From: Chloroflexota bacterium
GTDB taxonomy: Bacteria; Chloroflexota; Dehalococcoidia; Lucifugimonadales; JADFKI01
DNA: 36,193 nt
Assembly (NCBI GenBank): GCA_009840355.1
Contig: VXNZ01000049.1
Coordinates: 70,768-106,960 of the forward strand
Reading direction: 5' to 3'
Part shown: positions 25,975-34,060 of the stretch, one piece after another
How positions within the stretch are numbered: the stretch's first letter is position 1
How the letters are laid out: every line of letters begins with the position of its first letter
Notes under the pieces: generated by a model
Seen by the model: the letters and a program-made list of their open reading frames with translations, nothing else
Told to the model about the DNA's origin: nothing
Databases searched by the model: none
Program-made: the position numbers and the translations under genes

Positions 25975-27615
25975 CTATTCCATGCGGGAGCCGCCCCAGG
26001 CTCGGGAGACACCGGCTGCCGTTGGTTCGACTATTACGTTGACTACGGCGGGCTTGCCGCTGGCGAAGGCTCGTTCGAGCGCAGGGCGAATCTCGTCCGG
26101 GTCGGTTACCTCTTCGCCGTATGCTCCGAGTTCGCGCGCCATGCCGTCGTAGTTCGTAAATCCGAGCTCGCGGCCAGGCTTGCGGCGGTCGGGCGTGCGC
26201 GCCGTCCAACCGGCGTTGTTGCTGATGACCGTAACGACCGGCAGATTGAAGCGTACGCAGGTGTCGATTTCCATCGCGTTCATGCCCATCGAGCCGTCGC
26301 CGTGCAGCACTAGCACCTGCTTGTCCGGCTTGGCAATCTGCGCGCCGATACCATAAGGCAGCCCGACTCCCATCGTGCCCGTTACGCCGGAGTTGAGGCG
26401 ATGACCCGGCACGTATGTCGGCAAAGACTGACGACCGAAGTGCAAAATCTCATTGCCGTCAACGCAAAGGATGGCGTCGCGGTCTAGGAAGTCGCGGATC
26501 TCCTTGCACAGGCGTAGCGGGTGAATTGGCGTCTGGTCGGAGTTCAGCAGGGCCGCTTGCTGACCAGCGCGGCGGTCGTTGTCCTCTTGCAGCCGCGAAA
26601 TCCACGGCGATTCCAGCCTGCCGGCGAAGTCTTCGGGCCTGGCTTCGATTTCCGCGTTCATCTGTCCGAGAATGGACTTCGCATCGCCGACGATTCCGAG
26701 GTCAACATCGCGGTTGTGCGCGATTTCGCTCGCCTCGATGTCTATCTGCACGACTTTGGCGTTACCGAAGCGCTGGCCGTAGTTGATCATCCAGTTCATC
26801 CGTGTGCCGATGACCATCACGAGGTCGGCTTCTCGCAGCGCGGTGCTGCGCGCTCCTTGGAACGATACGGCATGGTCTTCCGGCACAACGCCGCGCGACA
26901 TCGGCGCGGTGTAGAATGGCGTGCTTGTCATGTCAACCAGCCGTTCCATCTCGGGTGCCGCGCCGGAGAAGAACACGCCGCCGCCGGAGAATATGACCGG
27001 ACGCTCGGCATCCGCCAGCATTTGCACAGCTTCGGAGATGGCAGCCGGATCGCCGGACGGCACGGACTTGCGAGCCGCGCGCGTGGGCTTTACCGCCGCG
27101 TCCTCTTCAATCTCTTCGTACAACACATCCGCGCCGCAGTCGATATAGACGGGACCGGGCCTGCCGGACATGGACTGGCGGTACGCGGTGCTGACGATTT
27201 CCGGATAGCGCGCCGCCATTGTCGGGCGGTGCCAATACTTGACGATAGGCTCCATGATGCGCTCTTGGTCCACCTCTTGGAAGGTGTCCCTGCCGATTTC
27301 GTGAACCGCGCTCGCGCCGCCGAGGATGACCATAGGCGAGCAGTCGATGGAAGCGGCATACACGCCGGTGAGTAAGTTAAGCGTGCCGGGACCGGACGCC
27401 GCGGTGCAGACGCCGGGCTTGCCGGTAACGCGGGAGTATGCGTGCGCCGCGAATGCTGCCGCCTGTTCGTGTCGGAAGTCGATGGTTTCGATGCCGAAGT
27501 CCTGACAGCCCATCACGATGTCGAAGTCAGGTCCTCCCATAAGGTAGAAGAGCTTCTCCACGCCCTCTTCTTTGAGCGTCTTTGCTATGAGATAGCTGCC
27601 GGTAACCTTTGCCAT
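25975..27615 (-). CDS. ThDP-dependent lyase or carboligase, acetolactate-synthase-like
   Basis: 546 residues. The three-domain layout of the pyruvate oxidase/acetolactate synthase family is clear. The PYR domain (about 1-170) has catalytic E50 in RHEQAAAFAAHAYSR; the central domain (about 190-330) has ADLVMVIGTRM; the PP domain (about 360-546) has the ThDP/Mg motif GDGS…SNN and the upstream NSGVTGTMGVGLPYGIGA segment. The Gly-rich PP entry and lack of a regulatory-subunit gene nearby argue against biosynthetic acetolactate synthase. Closer relatives by eye are 2-hydroxyacyl-CoA lyase, oxalyl-CoA decarboxylase and benzaldehyde-lyase-type enzymes. AAGGAG lies 7 bases before the ATG. It is a single-gene unit with its own strong terminator. 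The substrate is not deducible. Confidence 0.88.
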   Translation of the reverse strand: MAKVTGSYLIAKTLKEEGVEKLFYLMGGPDFDIVMGCQDFGIETIDFRHEQAAAFAAHAYSRVTGKPGVCTAASGPGTLNLLTGVYAASIDCSPMVILGGASAVHEIGRDTFQEVDQERIMEPIVKYWHRPTMAARYPEIVSTAYRQSMSGRPGPVYIDCGADVLYEEIEEDAAVKPTRAARKSVPSGDPAAISEAVQMLADAERPVIFSGGGVFFSGAAPEMERLVDMTSTPFYTAPMSRGVVPEDHAVSFQGARSTALREADLVMVIGTRMNWMINYGQRFGNAKVVQIDIEASEIAHNRDVDLGIVGDAKSILGQMNAEIEARPEDFAGRLESPWISRLQEDNDRRAGQQAALLNSDQTPIHPLRLCKEIRDFLDRDAILCVDGNEILHFGRQSLPTYVPGHRLNSGVTGTMGVGLPYGIGAQIAKPDKQVLVLHGDGSMGMNAMEIDTCVRFNLPVVTVISNNAGWTARTPDRRKPGRELGFTNYDGMARELGAYGEEVTDPDEIRPALERAFASGKPAVVNVIVEPTAAGVSRAWGGSRME

Positions 27616-27639
27616 ATCTGTACTCCTTGCAGTTATTGG

Positions 27640-27664
27640 TTTTCAGTCGTCAGTTTTCAGTTTG
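27640..27664. repeat. Short direct repeat of TTTTCAGT
   Basis: GTTTTCAGT occurs twice within 25 bases, joined by CGTCA. Such tracts of repeated ACTGAAAAC on the other strand are common intergenic simple repeats in many bacterial genomes. It lies just upstream of the ThDP gene's ribosome site. Confidence 0.4.
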
Positions 27665-27762
27665 GGCAGGCTTGTTGACAGGCGCAAGGTTATCACAATG
27701 CGGCGGAGTGCGCCAAACCGCCTGACATGAGCAGTGAGATGATCTGAAGCCGCATGTTTGTT

Positions 27763-27791
27763 TTGCCCGTGTTTGTTATGTGTTGTATAAT
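27763..27791 (+). promoter_or_regulatory. Sigma70-type promoter of the intact DUF262/DUF1524 gene
   Basis: TTGCCC at 27763-27768, a 17-base spacer and a perfect TATAAT at 27786-27791. The predicted start near 27798 leaves a leader of about 75 bases. Confidence 0.6.
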
Positions 27792-27871
27792 TTCACGAGA
27801 ATTTGAATGTATGATTACATACGTGGGAGTCTTCGTAATACGTAAGGGCGATTGACAAGGATTTATACACA

Positions 27872-29815
27872 ATGAATGTCGACAATATACTATCGTCTAT
27901 TGATCAAGGGTTCATTCTGCTTCCCGTCTTCCAAAGAGGATATGTCTGGAATCGCAATCAAGTTCGCTTCCTGATGGACTCGCTATACCACAAATATCCT
28001 GTAGGCAGTTTGCTCATGTGGCAAGCGCACTCTGAAAGTGTCGATAATCGAGGAGATGTTCCTGCTGCGGCCTCCCCGGTTAAACTGATCTTGGACGGAC
28101 AGCAGCGCATAACTACACTATATGGCATTATCAAGGGTAAGCAGCCGCCTTTTTTTGAAGGCAACTCCAACACATTCACCGGTCTGTATTTTAACCTAGA
28201 AACTGAAGTGTTCGAGTTCTACGCTCCCTCTCGTATGAACAATAACCCGTTCTGGGTGAATGTCACCGAACTGATGCAAAACGGCATTGGTCCTATGGTG
28301 GATAACATCTTTCAGAATGAAAGACTGAAAGAGCAGGCACAAACATACGTGAACAGGTTGAATGCAGTTACCACAATTGGCTCGATAGACCTATACGAAG
28401 ACATAGTGTCAGAATCTGACGTGGATGTAGTAGTGGACATATTCAACCGCATCAACAGCGGCGGCACGAAATTGTCGCAAGCCGACTTAGCATTAGCCAA
28501 GATTTGCACGATTTGGCCTGAAGCTCGTGACGAACTGAAACTACGGTTAGCTAAATGGAAGGAAGCAGGGTTTCATTTCAAACTGGAATGGCTGCTCAGG
28601 TGCTTGAACGCTCTGGTAACTGGAGAAGCCAGATTCTCGGAGATAACCGACAAAAGCGCAGATGAAATTAACGCAGGGTTGTCCAAAACCGAGAAACACA
28701 TTGATTACTTGCTAAATCTCATATCGTCTCGACTTGGACTCGACCACACACGAGTTCTTGCTGGACCGTATGCGTTTCCGGTGATGACAAGATACTTGGA
28801 GCAGCGAGGAGGTCATCTGACGGATTATAAGGAGGCAAATAAACTGCTGTTCTGGTACATCCATACATTCCTGTGGGGACGGTACTCAGGATCCACGGAA
28901 TCTGCCTTAGGTCAAGACCTCAACGCAATAGAAGATACCGATACGGGATTGGATAATCTCATAGAGAATCTGCGTATTATTCGCGGACATTTGCGGATTG
29001 CGCCCGACGACTTCTCAGCATCTACCATAGGCGCACGCTTCTATCCGATGCTATACATGCTTACGCGCGTGAACCATGCAAGAGACTGGGGAACAGGCAA
29101 TGAACTATCCAATGCGATGCTTGGAAAGAGCACTGGCCTTGAAATGCACCACATATTCCCTAAGTCGAGGCTGTATGAACGAGGCTACTCTCGAAATGAG
29201 GTCAACGCGCTCGCCAATTTCACATTTCTAACGAAAGAGACGAACCTTGAGGTGTCTAACAAGTATCCTGAGAAATACATTCCAGAGTATGCCGAAAAGC
29301 ATCCCGGCGCAGTAGAATCGCACTGGATACCTATGGATGGCGAGCTTCATCGGATTGATAGATACCAAGATTTTCTGGAGGCAAGGCGGAGGTTGTTGGC
29401 GGAGGCTACGAATAAATTCTTGGACAATCTCCTAGAAAGCGCTGTCTCACTCCCAACACCCATAGGAGAAATGTTATCAGACATAGGCAGCCTACCGGGC
29501 GGTGTGGTCAGCGACGAGGAACAACGACAACTGGAGAATGTGAATGGGCGAGTGGTTGCGATGGGATTGTCCGAAGGTGAATTCAGTTACGAGTTAATTA
29601 ACGAACGCACTGATCAACCTATGGCAATGATAGATTTGGCATGGCCTGATGGGTTGCAGGCGGGATTGAGCCAACCTGTGGCGCTACTCATTGATGAAGA
29701 CACACCAGTTGAGACAATTGTCAGTCAAGCGGGATTCCGAATCTATACTGACGTTGAATCGCTGATGGACTATGTCTCGCAAGACGTGCTGGTGCTTGAT
29801 GTTGCTGCGGACTAA
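27872..29815 (+). CDS. DUF262/DUF1524 protein, GmrSD-type modification-dependent nuclease
   Basis: 647 residues, intact. The N-terminal DUF262 (GmrS-like) domain has LPVFQRGYVW at 17-26 and the DGQQR motif at 75-79, thought to bind NTP; FNRINSGGTKLS lies further on. The DUF1524 (GmrD-like) HNH-type nuclease motif H426-H427-IFP is followed by the Asn residues of NALANFTFLTKETNLEVSNK. About 90 C-terminal residues are an extra domain (MAMIDLAWPDGLQ…VALLIDED…GFRIYTDVESLMDYV), a beta-alpha module I cannot name. GmrSD cuts DNA with modified cytosines, protecting against phage, and single-chain fusions are the usual form. AAGGA precedes the ATG by 10-11 bases. No methylase or other defence gene adjoins it. 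Base composition is lower in GC than that of the neighbours, suggesting transfer. Confidence 0.9.
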   Translation: MNVDNILSSIDQGFILLPVFQRGYVWNRNQVRFLMDSLYHKYPVGSLLMWQAHSESVDNRGDVPAAASPVKLILDGQQRITTLYGIIKGKQPPFFEGNSNTFTGLYFNLETEVFEFYAPSRMNNNPFWVNVTELMQNGIGPMVDNIFQNERLKEQAQTYVNRLNAVTTIGSIDLYEDIVSESDVDVVVDIFNRINSGGTKLSQADLALAKICTIWPEARDELKLRLAKWKEAGFHFKLEWLLRCLNALVTGEARFSEITDKSADEINAGLSKTEKHIDYLLNLISSRLGLDHTRVLAGPYAFPVMTRYLEQRGGHLTDYKEANKLLFWYIHTFLWGRYSGSTESALGQDLNAIEDTDTGLDNLIENLRIIRGHLRIAPDDFSASTIGARFYPMLYMLTRVNHARDWGTGNELSNAMLGKSTGLEMHHIFPKSRLYERGYSRNEVNALANFTFLTKETNLEVSNKYPEKYIPEYAEKHPGAVESHWIPMDGELHRIDRYQDFLEARRRLLAEATNKFLDNLLESAVSLPTPIGEMLSDIGSLPGGVVSDEEQRQLENVNGRVVAMGLSEGEFSYELINERTDQPMAMIDLAWPDGLQAGLSQPVALLIDEDTPVETIVSQAGFRIYTDVESLMDYVSQDVLVLDVAAD

Positions 29816-29907
29816 TCTGGAGTGCCAAGAACGCCTTCGTAGGAGGACTTGGGCATCCCAACCAGATCCTACAACTGACAGTTGATGTCCGAAAGTAACG
29901 CTGATAT

Positions 29908-29940
29908 GTGCCGTTCCACTTTGTCAACGTAGAACGGCAC
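29908..29940. terminator. Hairpin between convergent genes
   Basis: GTGCCGTTC (29908-29916) and GAACGGCAC (29932-29940) form a perfect 9-bp stem with a 15-base loop. It lies between the ends of the DUF262/DUF1524 gene and the Rieske fusion gene. No T-run follows on either side, so it may be a weak or factor-dependent terminator. Confidence 0.4.
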
Positions 29941-29967
29941 GTATCTATATCCTGTTAGCCCCGGCCG

Positions 29968-31737
29968 TTAACTATACAGCGCCTCCCCGCGGTGCAGCCG
30001 CAGCGCAATGTTGTAGGTTTGGCGCACGGCGCGCGATGTGGGTGCGTGCGCCGCGAGGAAGCGCGATAGGGCTATCAGCACTACGCGCGCTTCGTCTGTG
30101 CCGCGACGCTCTTCGTGCTGCTTTATCGCCGCGTCCACAATTTGGAAGTTATGAAAGCCCGACTCTTCGCGCAGCATCGCGTGTCCAAGCGATGCGATGA
30201 TGCCCTCAGGCTCCGCGCCGCCGCTGATGTAGTCGGACACTATCTGCGCGGACGGTTCTACGCGCTGTTGCACATCCATGCCGGACAGCAGGTCGGAGCG
30301 TAAGGTACCGCCGTCTATCGCAGGGTTCGCTGCGCCGTTTGCCGTGCCGTTCGTGAGCGGGTCCGGCACTCGCTGCGCGGGCATGTTCAGGAAGCGATCC
30401 AAGTACACGCTCATCGCGGTGTCCAGCGCGCCACGCAGGAGTTCAAGGGACGGCGCGCGCTTGAGCGCCTGATGCAGCGCGTTCGCCGCCGTCAGCGTGT
30501 TGTGCAGCGTGTCCCAGTCGTTGAACTCGTTGGATGTGTGGAATCGCGCCATCCGCATGAACGCCGCGAATGCCACCGCCGAGCCAATCTGCGCCTCGCT
30601 CGCGCCATTTCGCACGGCTTCTACTATGGCGTCGAGCGTTGCTGCGGGATCATCTTGCAGTATCATATCGACGAGTGCGCCTTCGTCGTCCCACTCACCG
30701 CGCTTGCCCAAGCCCTCGTCATAAGCCGCCGCAAGGGCCTCGCGCGCCTGCCAAGTCATCGTCGCGATGTCTTCCGGATTGCGCCAAGTGCCCAGTTCCT
30801 CGCTGCGCTGCACGCCCGCCATTCCGTACACCAAGCTGGTAAGAACCTGTGCGGCGTGCTCCCAGCCGAGATGGTCGAGTAGCTCGAACGCCTTGTTGGC
30901 GAAGTCGAGCATATGCCCGCCGTCCACGTAGAGGTGGTCGGTGATGGCTGCGAATATCATGTCCGCGATGGTCTGCTCCGGAATGCCGACCTCAATCGCC
31001 GTGCGCAGGCAGCGCTCCGCACCGTCTGCGTATCGTACATCGATGAAGTTTCTGAACCAAAGCTTGAACACCTCGTGCCGCGTCTCGCCGGTCGGCAGCG
31101 GGTCGAGCATAAAGCGCGGCGGCATGCCCGCGTTGGAGCGCGCAACATGCATCAGCCCTTGATACATCGCCAGCGTGCGGTCTTTGGCGTCGAGATACGG
31201 CAGCATGCTCGCACTGCAAGTCAGTATCGTCATCGCCTGCCCCCAGCCTGCCGCCGAGTATGTCGTGCCGAAATCCGCGCCAATTCCCAGCGGCACACGA
31301 TAGTCTGCCTTCGCCGCGTCCAAACCCAATACAGACTTAGCGATAACGAGGCGGATATTGTCTTCCAGCGCGTCTTGCAGACGCTTGGACCAGCGCGCGG
31401 TCTGGTCTGGTTCCGGCGGCGATGGGTTCACCCATACCTCGCCGTCATCGATCGTTACCGGGAACGAGCGAACATCGTCCGCCCACGGGTCGAATGTGCC
31501 GCCGCTTGATAGGTCGAATCGCGCGTGATGCCAGTGGCAGGTGAGGATGCCGTTCTTCACTGTGCCCCTGTCGAGCGGGAATCCCATATGCGGACAGCGG
31601 TTGTCCACCGCATGGACGGCGTCGCCATGCACGAACACGGCAATTGTATGCCCGCCGCCCGTAACGACCGTGCATCCACGCGCCCGAATCTCGTTCAGCG
31701 TGCCAACCCGGATGAGGTTGTCAGTCATAGTAGCCAT
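29968..31737 (-). CDS. Rieske [2Fe-2S] domain fused to a large His-rich helical domain
   Basis: 589 residues. Residues about 8-108 are a complete Rieske ferredoxin domain: C48-P-H50 and C67-H-W-H70 bind the cluster. Residues about 115-580 are helical and rich in conserved-looking His: DHLYVDGGHMLDFANKAFELLDHLG, HAAQVLTSLVYGMAG, and RFHTSNEFNDWDTLHNTLTAANALHQAL. That style recalls questin-oxidase-like (DUF4243) proteins, but I cannot confirm it. A polar, Asn/Gly-rich linker (NGTANGAANPAIDGG) splits the C-terminal part. The domain lacks the StAR-like fold and the mononuclear-iron triad seen in normal Rieske oxygenases. The Rieske domain probably delivers electrons to a redox site in the helical part; this is inference. 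GGGAGG 4-5 bases before the first ATG fixes the start; a second ATG three codons later is too far from it. Confidence 0.82.
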   Translation of the reverse strand: MATMTDNLIRVGTLNEIRARGCTVVTGGGHTIAVFVHGDAVHAVDNRCPHMGFPLDRGTVKNGILTCHWHHARFDLSSGGTFDPWADDVRSFPVTIDDGEVWVNPSPPEPDQTARWSKRLQDALEDNIRLVIAKSVLGLDAAKADYRVPLGIGADFGTTYSAAGWGQAMTILTCSASMLPYLDAKDRTLAMYQGLMHVARSNAGMPPRFMLDPLPTGETRHEVFKLWFRNFIDVRYADGAERCLRTAIEVGIPEQTIADMIFAAITDHLYVDGGHMLDFANKAFELLDHLGWEHAAQVLTSLVYGMAGVQRSEELGTWRNPEDIATMTWQAREALAAAYDEGLGKRGEWDDEGALVDMILQDDPAATLDAIVEAVRNGASEAQIGSAVAFAAFMRMARFHTSNEFNDWDTLHNTLTAANALHQALKRAPSLELLRGALDTAMSVYLDRFLNMPAQRVPDPLTNGTANGAANPAIDGGTLRSDLLSGMDVQQRVEPSAQIVSDYISGGAEPEGIIASLGHAMLREESGFHNFQIVDAAIKQHEERRGTDEARVVLIALSRFLAAHAPTSRAVRQTYNIALRLHRGEALYS

Positions 31738-32365
31738 AGTGCCCTCCCTTCGCCGCTGGCGTTGTGTTGTAATGTCATTCGCGACTATGCTTATACGACT
31801 AATGTAGCAGAGGATTGGGATGGCTGCATGGGGCGGTCCAATAGGCTCATCAATTACGCCGGATATATGACTCTTGCTTTATTTCGTGTATCATCCGCAG
31901 CAGGAAGCAGGAACGGGCGACTGAATAGAACGCTAGATGTCGCACAAAGCGATTCCCCCCCATCCCGGCTTTCCCCAATCAGGAGGGAAGGGACTAAGTG
32001 GTTCGCGCCCTGCTCTTACGTATTTCAGTCGTGTAAGGGCATTGTATAGTCAATGACGGTAATGCCACTGAAGGGATATTACTTCCCCCCAAAAGGTACT
32101 GCGCATCAAAGTGTGTTTCATATCAGCATCTCGCCGCAATTTGACATGACGATAGAACCCGATGTATGTTCCTGCACTGGTAAATACGCCGACTTCGGCG
32201 ATTCGTTGGGCGAGTAGGCGGGTTGCCGAGTGAGTGCGATAGCCGATATTAAACCCGCGCACAGCACAAGTGGCCCGTATAGTGAATAGTTTGTATGACA
32301 CCCTCAATTCCGAGTATTGCGGTAAAGCTACATAAGACAGAAGGTAGATATTAGGAGGCACATCA
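31738..32365. other. 628-base intergenic region without a supported gene
   Basis: This gap separates the Rieske fusion gene and the divergent amidohydrolase. It holds the Rieske ribosome site at its left edge, a run of seven C followed by a pyrimidine-rich block and AGGAGGGAAGGGA (about 31953-31993) that looks like a decayed hairpin repeat, a small perfect hairpin (CGCCGACTTCGGCG) in the middle, and AGGAGG at its right edge. Short open frames here lack coding character. No promoter is convincing. Confidence 0.5.
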
Positions 32366-33373
32366 ATGGTTATGCTACCGCCACGCAACGACTGGCTAGA
32401 AAATACCATCGAAGAGACTATCGACCCGGATTTGCCTATCTGCGATCCGCACCACCACCTGTGGGAGCGGCCGGGCAATATCTATATGCTCGACGACCTG
32501 CAGCGCGACCTCACATCGGGACACAACATCGTCAGCACAGTGTTCTTGGAGTGCTCGTCGATGTACCGGGAGGACGGACCGGAGCATCTGAAGCCGCTTG
32601 GCGAGACTGAATTCACGGCAGCGGTTGCGGAAGAAGCAGCCTCGCGTTCCGATGTGACGGCGAATGTCAACGCCGCCATACAAAGCCACGCAGATCTGAC
32701 GCTTGGCAACGCTGTCCAAGAAGTGCTCGAAGCGCATATCGAGCTGGGCAAGGGCAGGTTCCGCGGCATACGGCATGGCACTTCGCACGACCCTAGCCCG
32801 GTGATACCCGCATACCGCGACCGCGGCGCAGGCGTGTTGATGACGCCGGAGTTCCGCGAGGGCTTCGCGGTGCTGCAGAGTATGGACCTGGCATTCGACG
32901 CGTGGATGTACCATCCGCAGCTGCCCGAACTTGTGGACCTCGCGCGCTCGTTCCCGGATACGCGCATCATCCTTGACCACATCGGCGCACCGCTCGGCAT
33001 CGGTCCATACGAGGGCAGACGCGCTGAGGTTATGGAAGTTTGGAAGCAAAGCATCGCGGAAGTGGCGCAGAACGATAATGTGTTCGTGAAGGTGGGCGGC
33101 TGCGGCATGCCCAACTACGGCAACGACTGGCACGAGCGCGAGACGCCAATCGGCTCGGTCGAGCTGGCGGAAGCCACGGCGCCGTACTACCTATATGTCA
33201 TCGAGCAGTTCGGCGTGGAACGCTGCATGTTCGAGAGCAACTTCCCGGTGGACAAGGTGTCGTACTCGTACAATGTGATGTGGAACTCGTTCAAGCGCAT
33301 CGTAGCCGACTTCTCCGACAGCGAAAAAGCCGCGCTTTTCCACGACACGGCTGTGAAGGCGTATCGGATTTAA
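32366..33373 (+). CDS. Amidohydrolase-2 family metal-dependent hydrolase
   Basis: 335 residues, a TIM-barrel hydrolase or decarboxylase of the amidohydrolase_2 family (relatives include 2-pyrone-4,6-dicarboxylate lactonase and aminocarboxymuconate decarboxylases). The metal-binding H29-x-H31 is in DPHHHLW after the first strand. Later family positions are the His of MYHPQLPEL, the His of ILDHIGAP and the acidic/proline segment ESNFPVDK near the last strand. AGGAGG lies 7-8 bases before the ATG. It is monocistronic, divergent from the Rieske gene, and followed by a hairpin-forming repeat. It probably opens or decarboxylates a ring-derived acid; the substrate is not deducible. Confidence 0.9.
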   Translation: MVMLPPRNDWLENTIEETIDPDLPICDPHHHLWERPGNIYMLDDLQRDLTSGHNIVSTVFLECSSMYREDGPEHLKPLGETEFTAAVAEEAASRSDVTANVNAAIQSHADLTLGNAVQEVLEAHIELGKGRFRGIRHGTSHDPSPVIPAYRDRGAGVLMTPEFREGFAVLQSMDLAFDAWMYHPQLPELVDLARSFPDTRIILDHIGAPLGIGPYEGRRAEVMEVWKQSIAEVAQNDNVFVKVGGCGMPNYGNDWHERETPIGSVELAEATAPYYLYVIEQFGVERCMFESNFPVDKVSYSYNVMWNSFKRIVADFSDSEKAALFHDTAVKAYRI

Positions 33374-33387
33374 GCCTAATCAACGGG

Positions 33388-33440
33388 ACGGGCAGGATAG
33401 ATGGGATATAGACCTTGTCCTGTGTATCTTGTCCGCCCGT
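33388..33440. repeat. Inverted repeat of the GGGCAGGA family, possible terminator
   Basis: ACGGGC (33388-33393) and GCCCGT (33435-33440) are exact inverted repeats, and the inner arms (AGGATAGATGGGATA against TGTCCTGTGTATCTTGTCC) pair imperfectly to about 25 bp. The same GGGCAGGA core appears in the repeat at 25693. It starts 15 bases after the amidohydrolase stop and may end its transcript. Confidence 0.5.
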
Positions 33441-33469
33441 GTCTGTTATTGTAATTGCATCAGGGCGAT

Positions 33470-33643
33470 ATGGATGTGATCACGGTTGCGCCGATAATGG
33501 AGCTCTTGTTCGTGGTTGTCGCGCTGACGCTTTTCACATTAAGCGTTTTGAGCATACTCGACTGGTATGGCCTGATACGCGTCTCTTGGATCAATGTTGA
33601 TCGCAAATTCCCTCCGCAGGATACATACCATTACAACGGATAG
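33470..33643 (+). CDS. Possible small membrane protein
   Basis: 57 residues from the ATG at 33470-33472, with CAGGG about 5 bases upstream. Residues about 9-30 form one strongly hydrophobic helix (MELLFVVVALTLFTLSVLSIL), then a polar tail ending DTYHYNG. The single helix and charged tail look protein-like, but no family is recognised and the length allows chance. It lies 17 bases before a second small membrane frame. Confidence 0.45.
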   Translation: MDVITVAPIMELLFVVVALTLFTLSVLSILDWYGLIRVSWINVDRKFPPQDTYHYNG

Positions 33644-33660
33644 GCTGATAAGATTCGCCC

Positions 33661-33801
33661 GTGAGCATCAACGGCAACAAAGAAATCCCTGTAAGGATAA
33701 GAGCGGTGCTCGGCATTCTGTTTCCAGTAGCCATTGCAGGCGCGAGTATTCTTATGGCATACGCCTGTTTCTGCGGATTACATGACGACTGCGCAAGATA
33801 G
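33661..33801 (+). CDS. Possible second small membrane protein
   Basis: 46 residues from a GTG at 33661-33663, with no good ribosome site. A basic N-terminus (KEIPVRIR) precedes one hydrophobic helix (AVLGILFPVAIAGASILMAYA), followed by two Cys and a charged end (CFCGLHDDCAR). This fits the positive-inside rule. It may be translated with the 57-residue frame just upstream. Could be chance. Confidence 0.35.
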   Translation: MSINGNKEIPVRIRAVLGILFPVAIAGASILMAYACFCGLHDDCAR

Positions 33802-33935
33802 GCTACTGAACATCGGAAACTGAATTAAGACTGTCACTGGCTAACATCGGCTTTGCCGGCTGGTCGTCTAGCCTCGCCAAACGGCGCGCGCAGCTAATTA
33901 TCCTCTATTCTTCCTATTGTAAGTTCCTTCCTCAC

Positions 33936-33965
33936 TTGACCCTCTGCGCTCAAAAGCCGTATATT
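33936..33965 (+). promoter_or_regulatory. Sigma70-type promoter of the NHL gene
   Basis: TTGACC at 33936-33941, an 18-base spacer and TATATT at 33960-33965. The start near 33972 leaves a leader of about 90 bases. Confidence 0.6.
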
Positions 33966-34060
33966 GACGCAACACTTGTATCGCGTTCAACGCATGGCTG
34001 CGTGCTTGGTAGGCAAGCTCCCGCAGCTGAGCCAATTTACTGATATGGGAGGTCAGGACT

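Noticed and set aside
32050-32478. 142-codon minus-strand frame upstream of the amidohydrolase
   Set aside because: It overlaps the start of the amidohydrolase on the other strand, shows no domain or coding character, and has no ribosome site.
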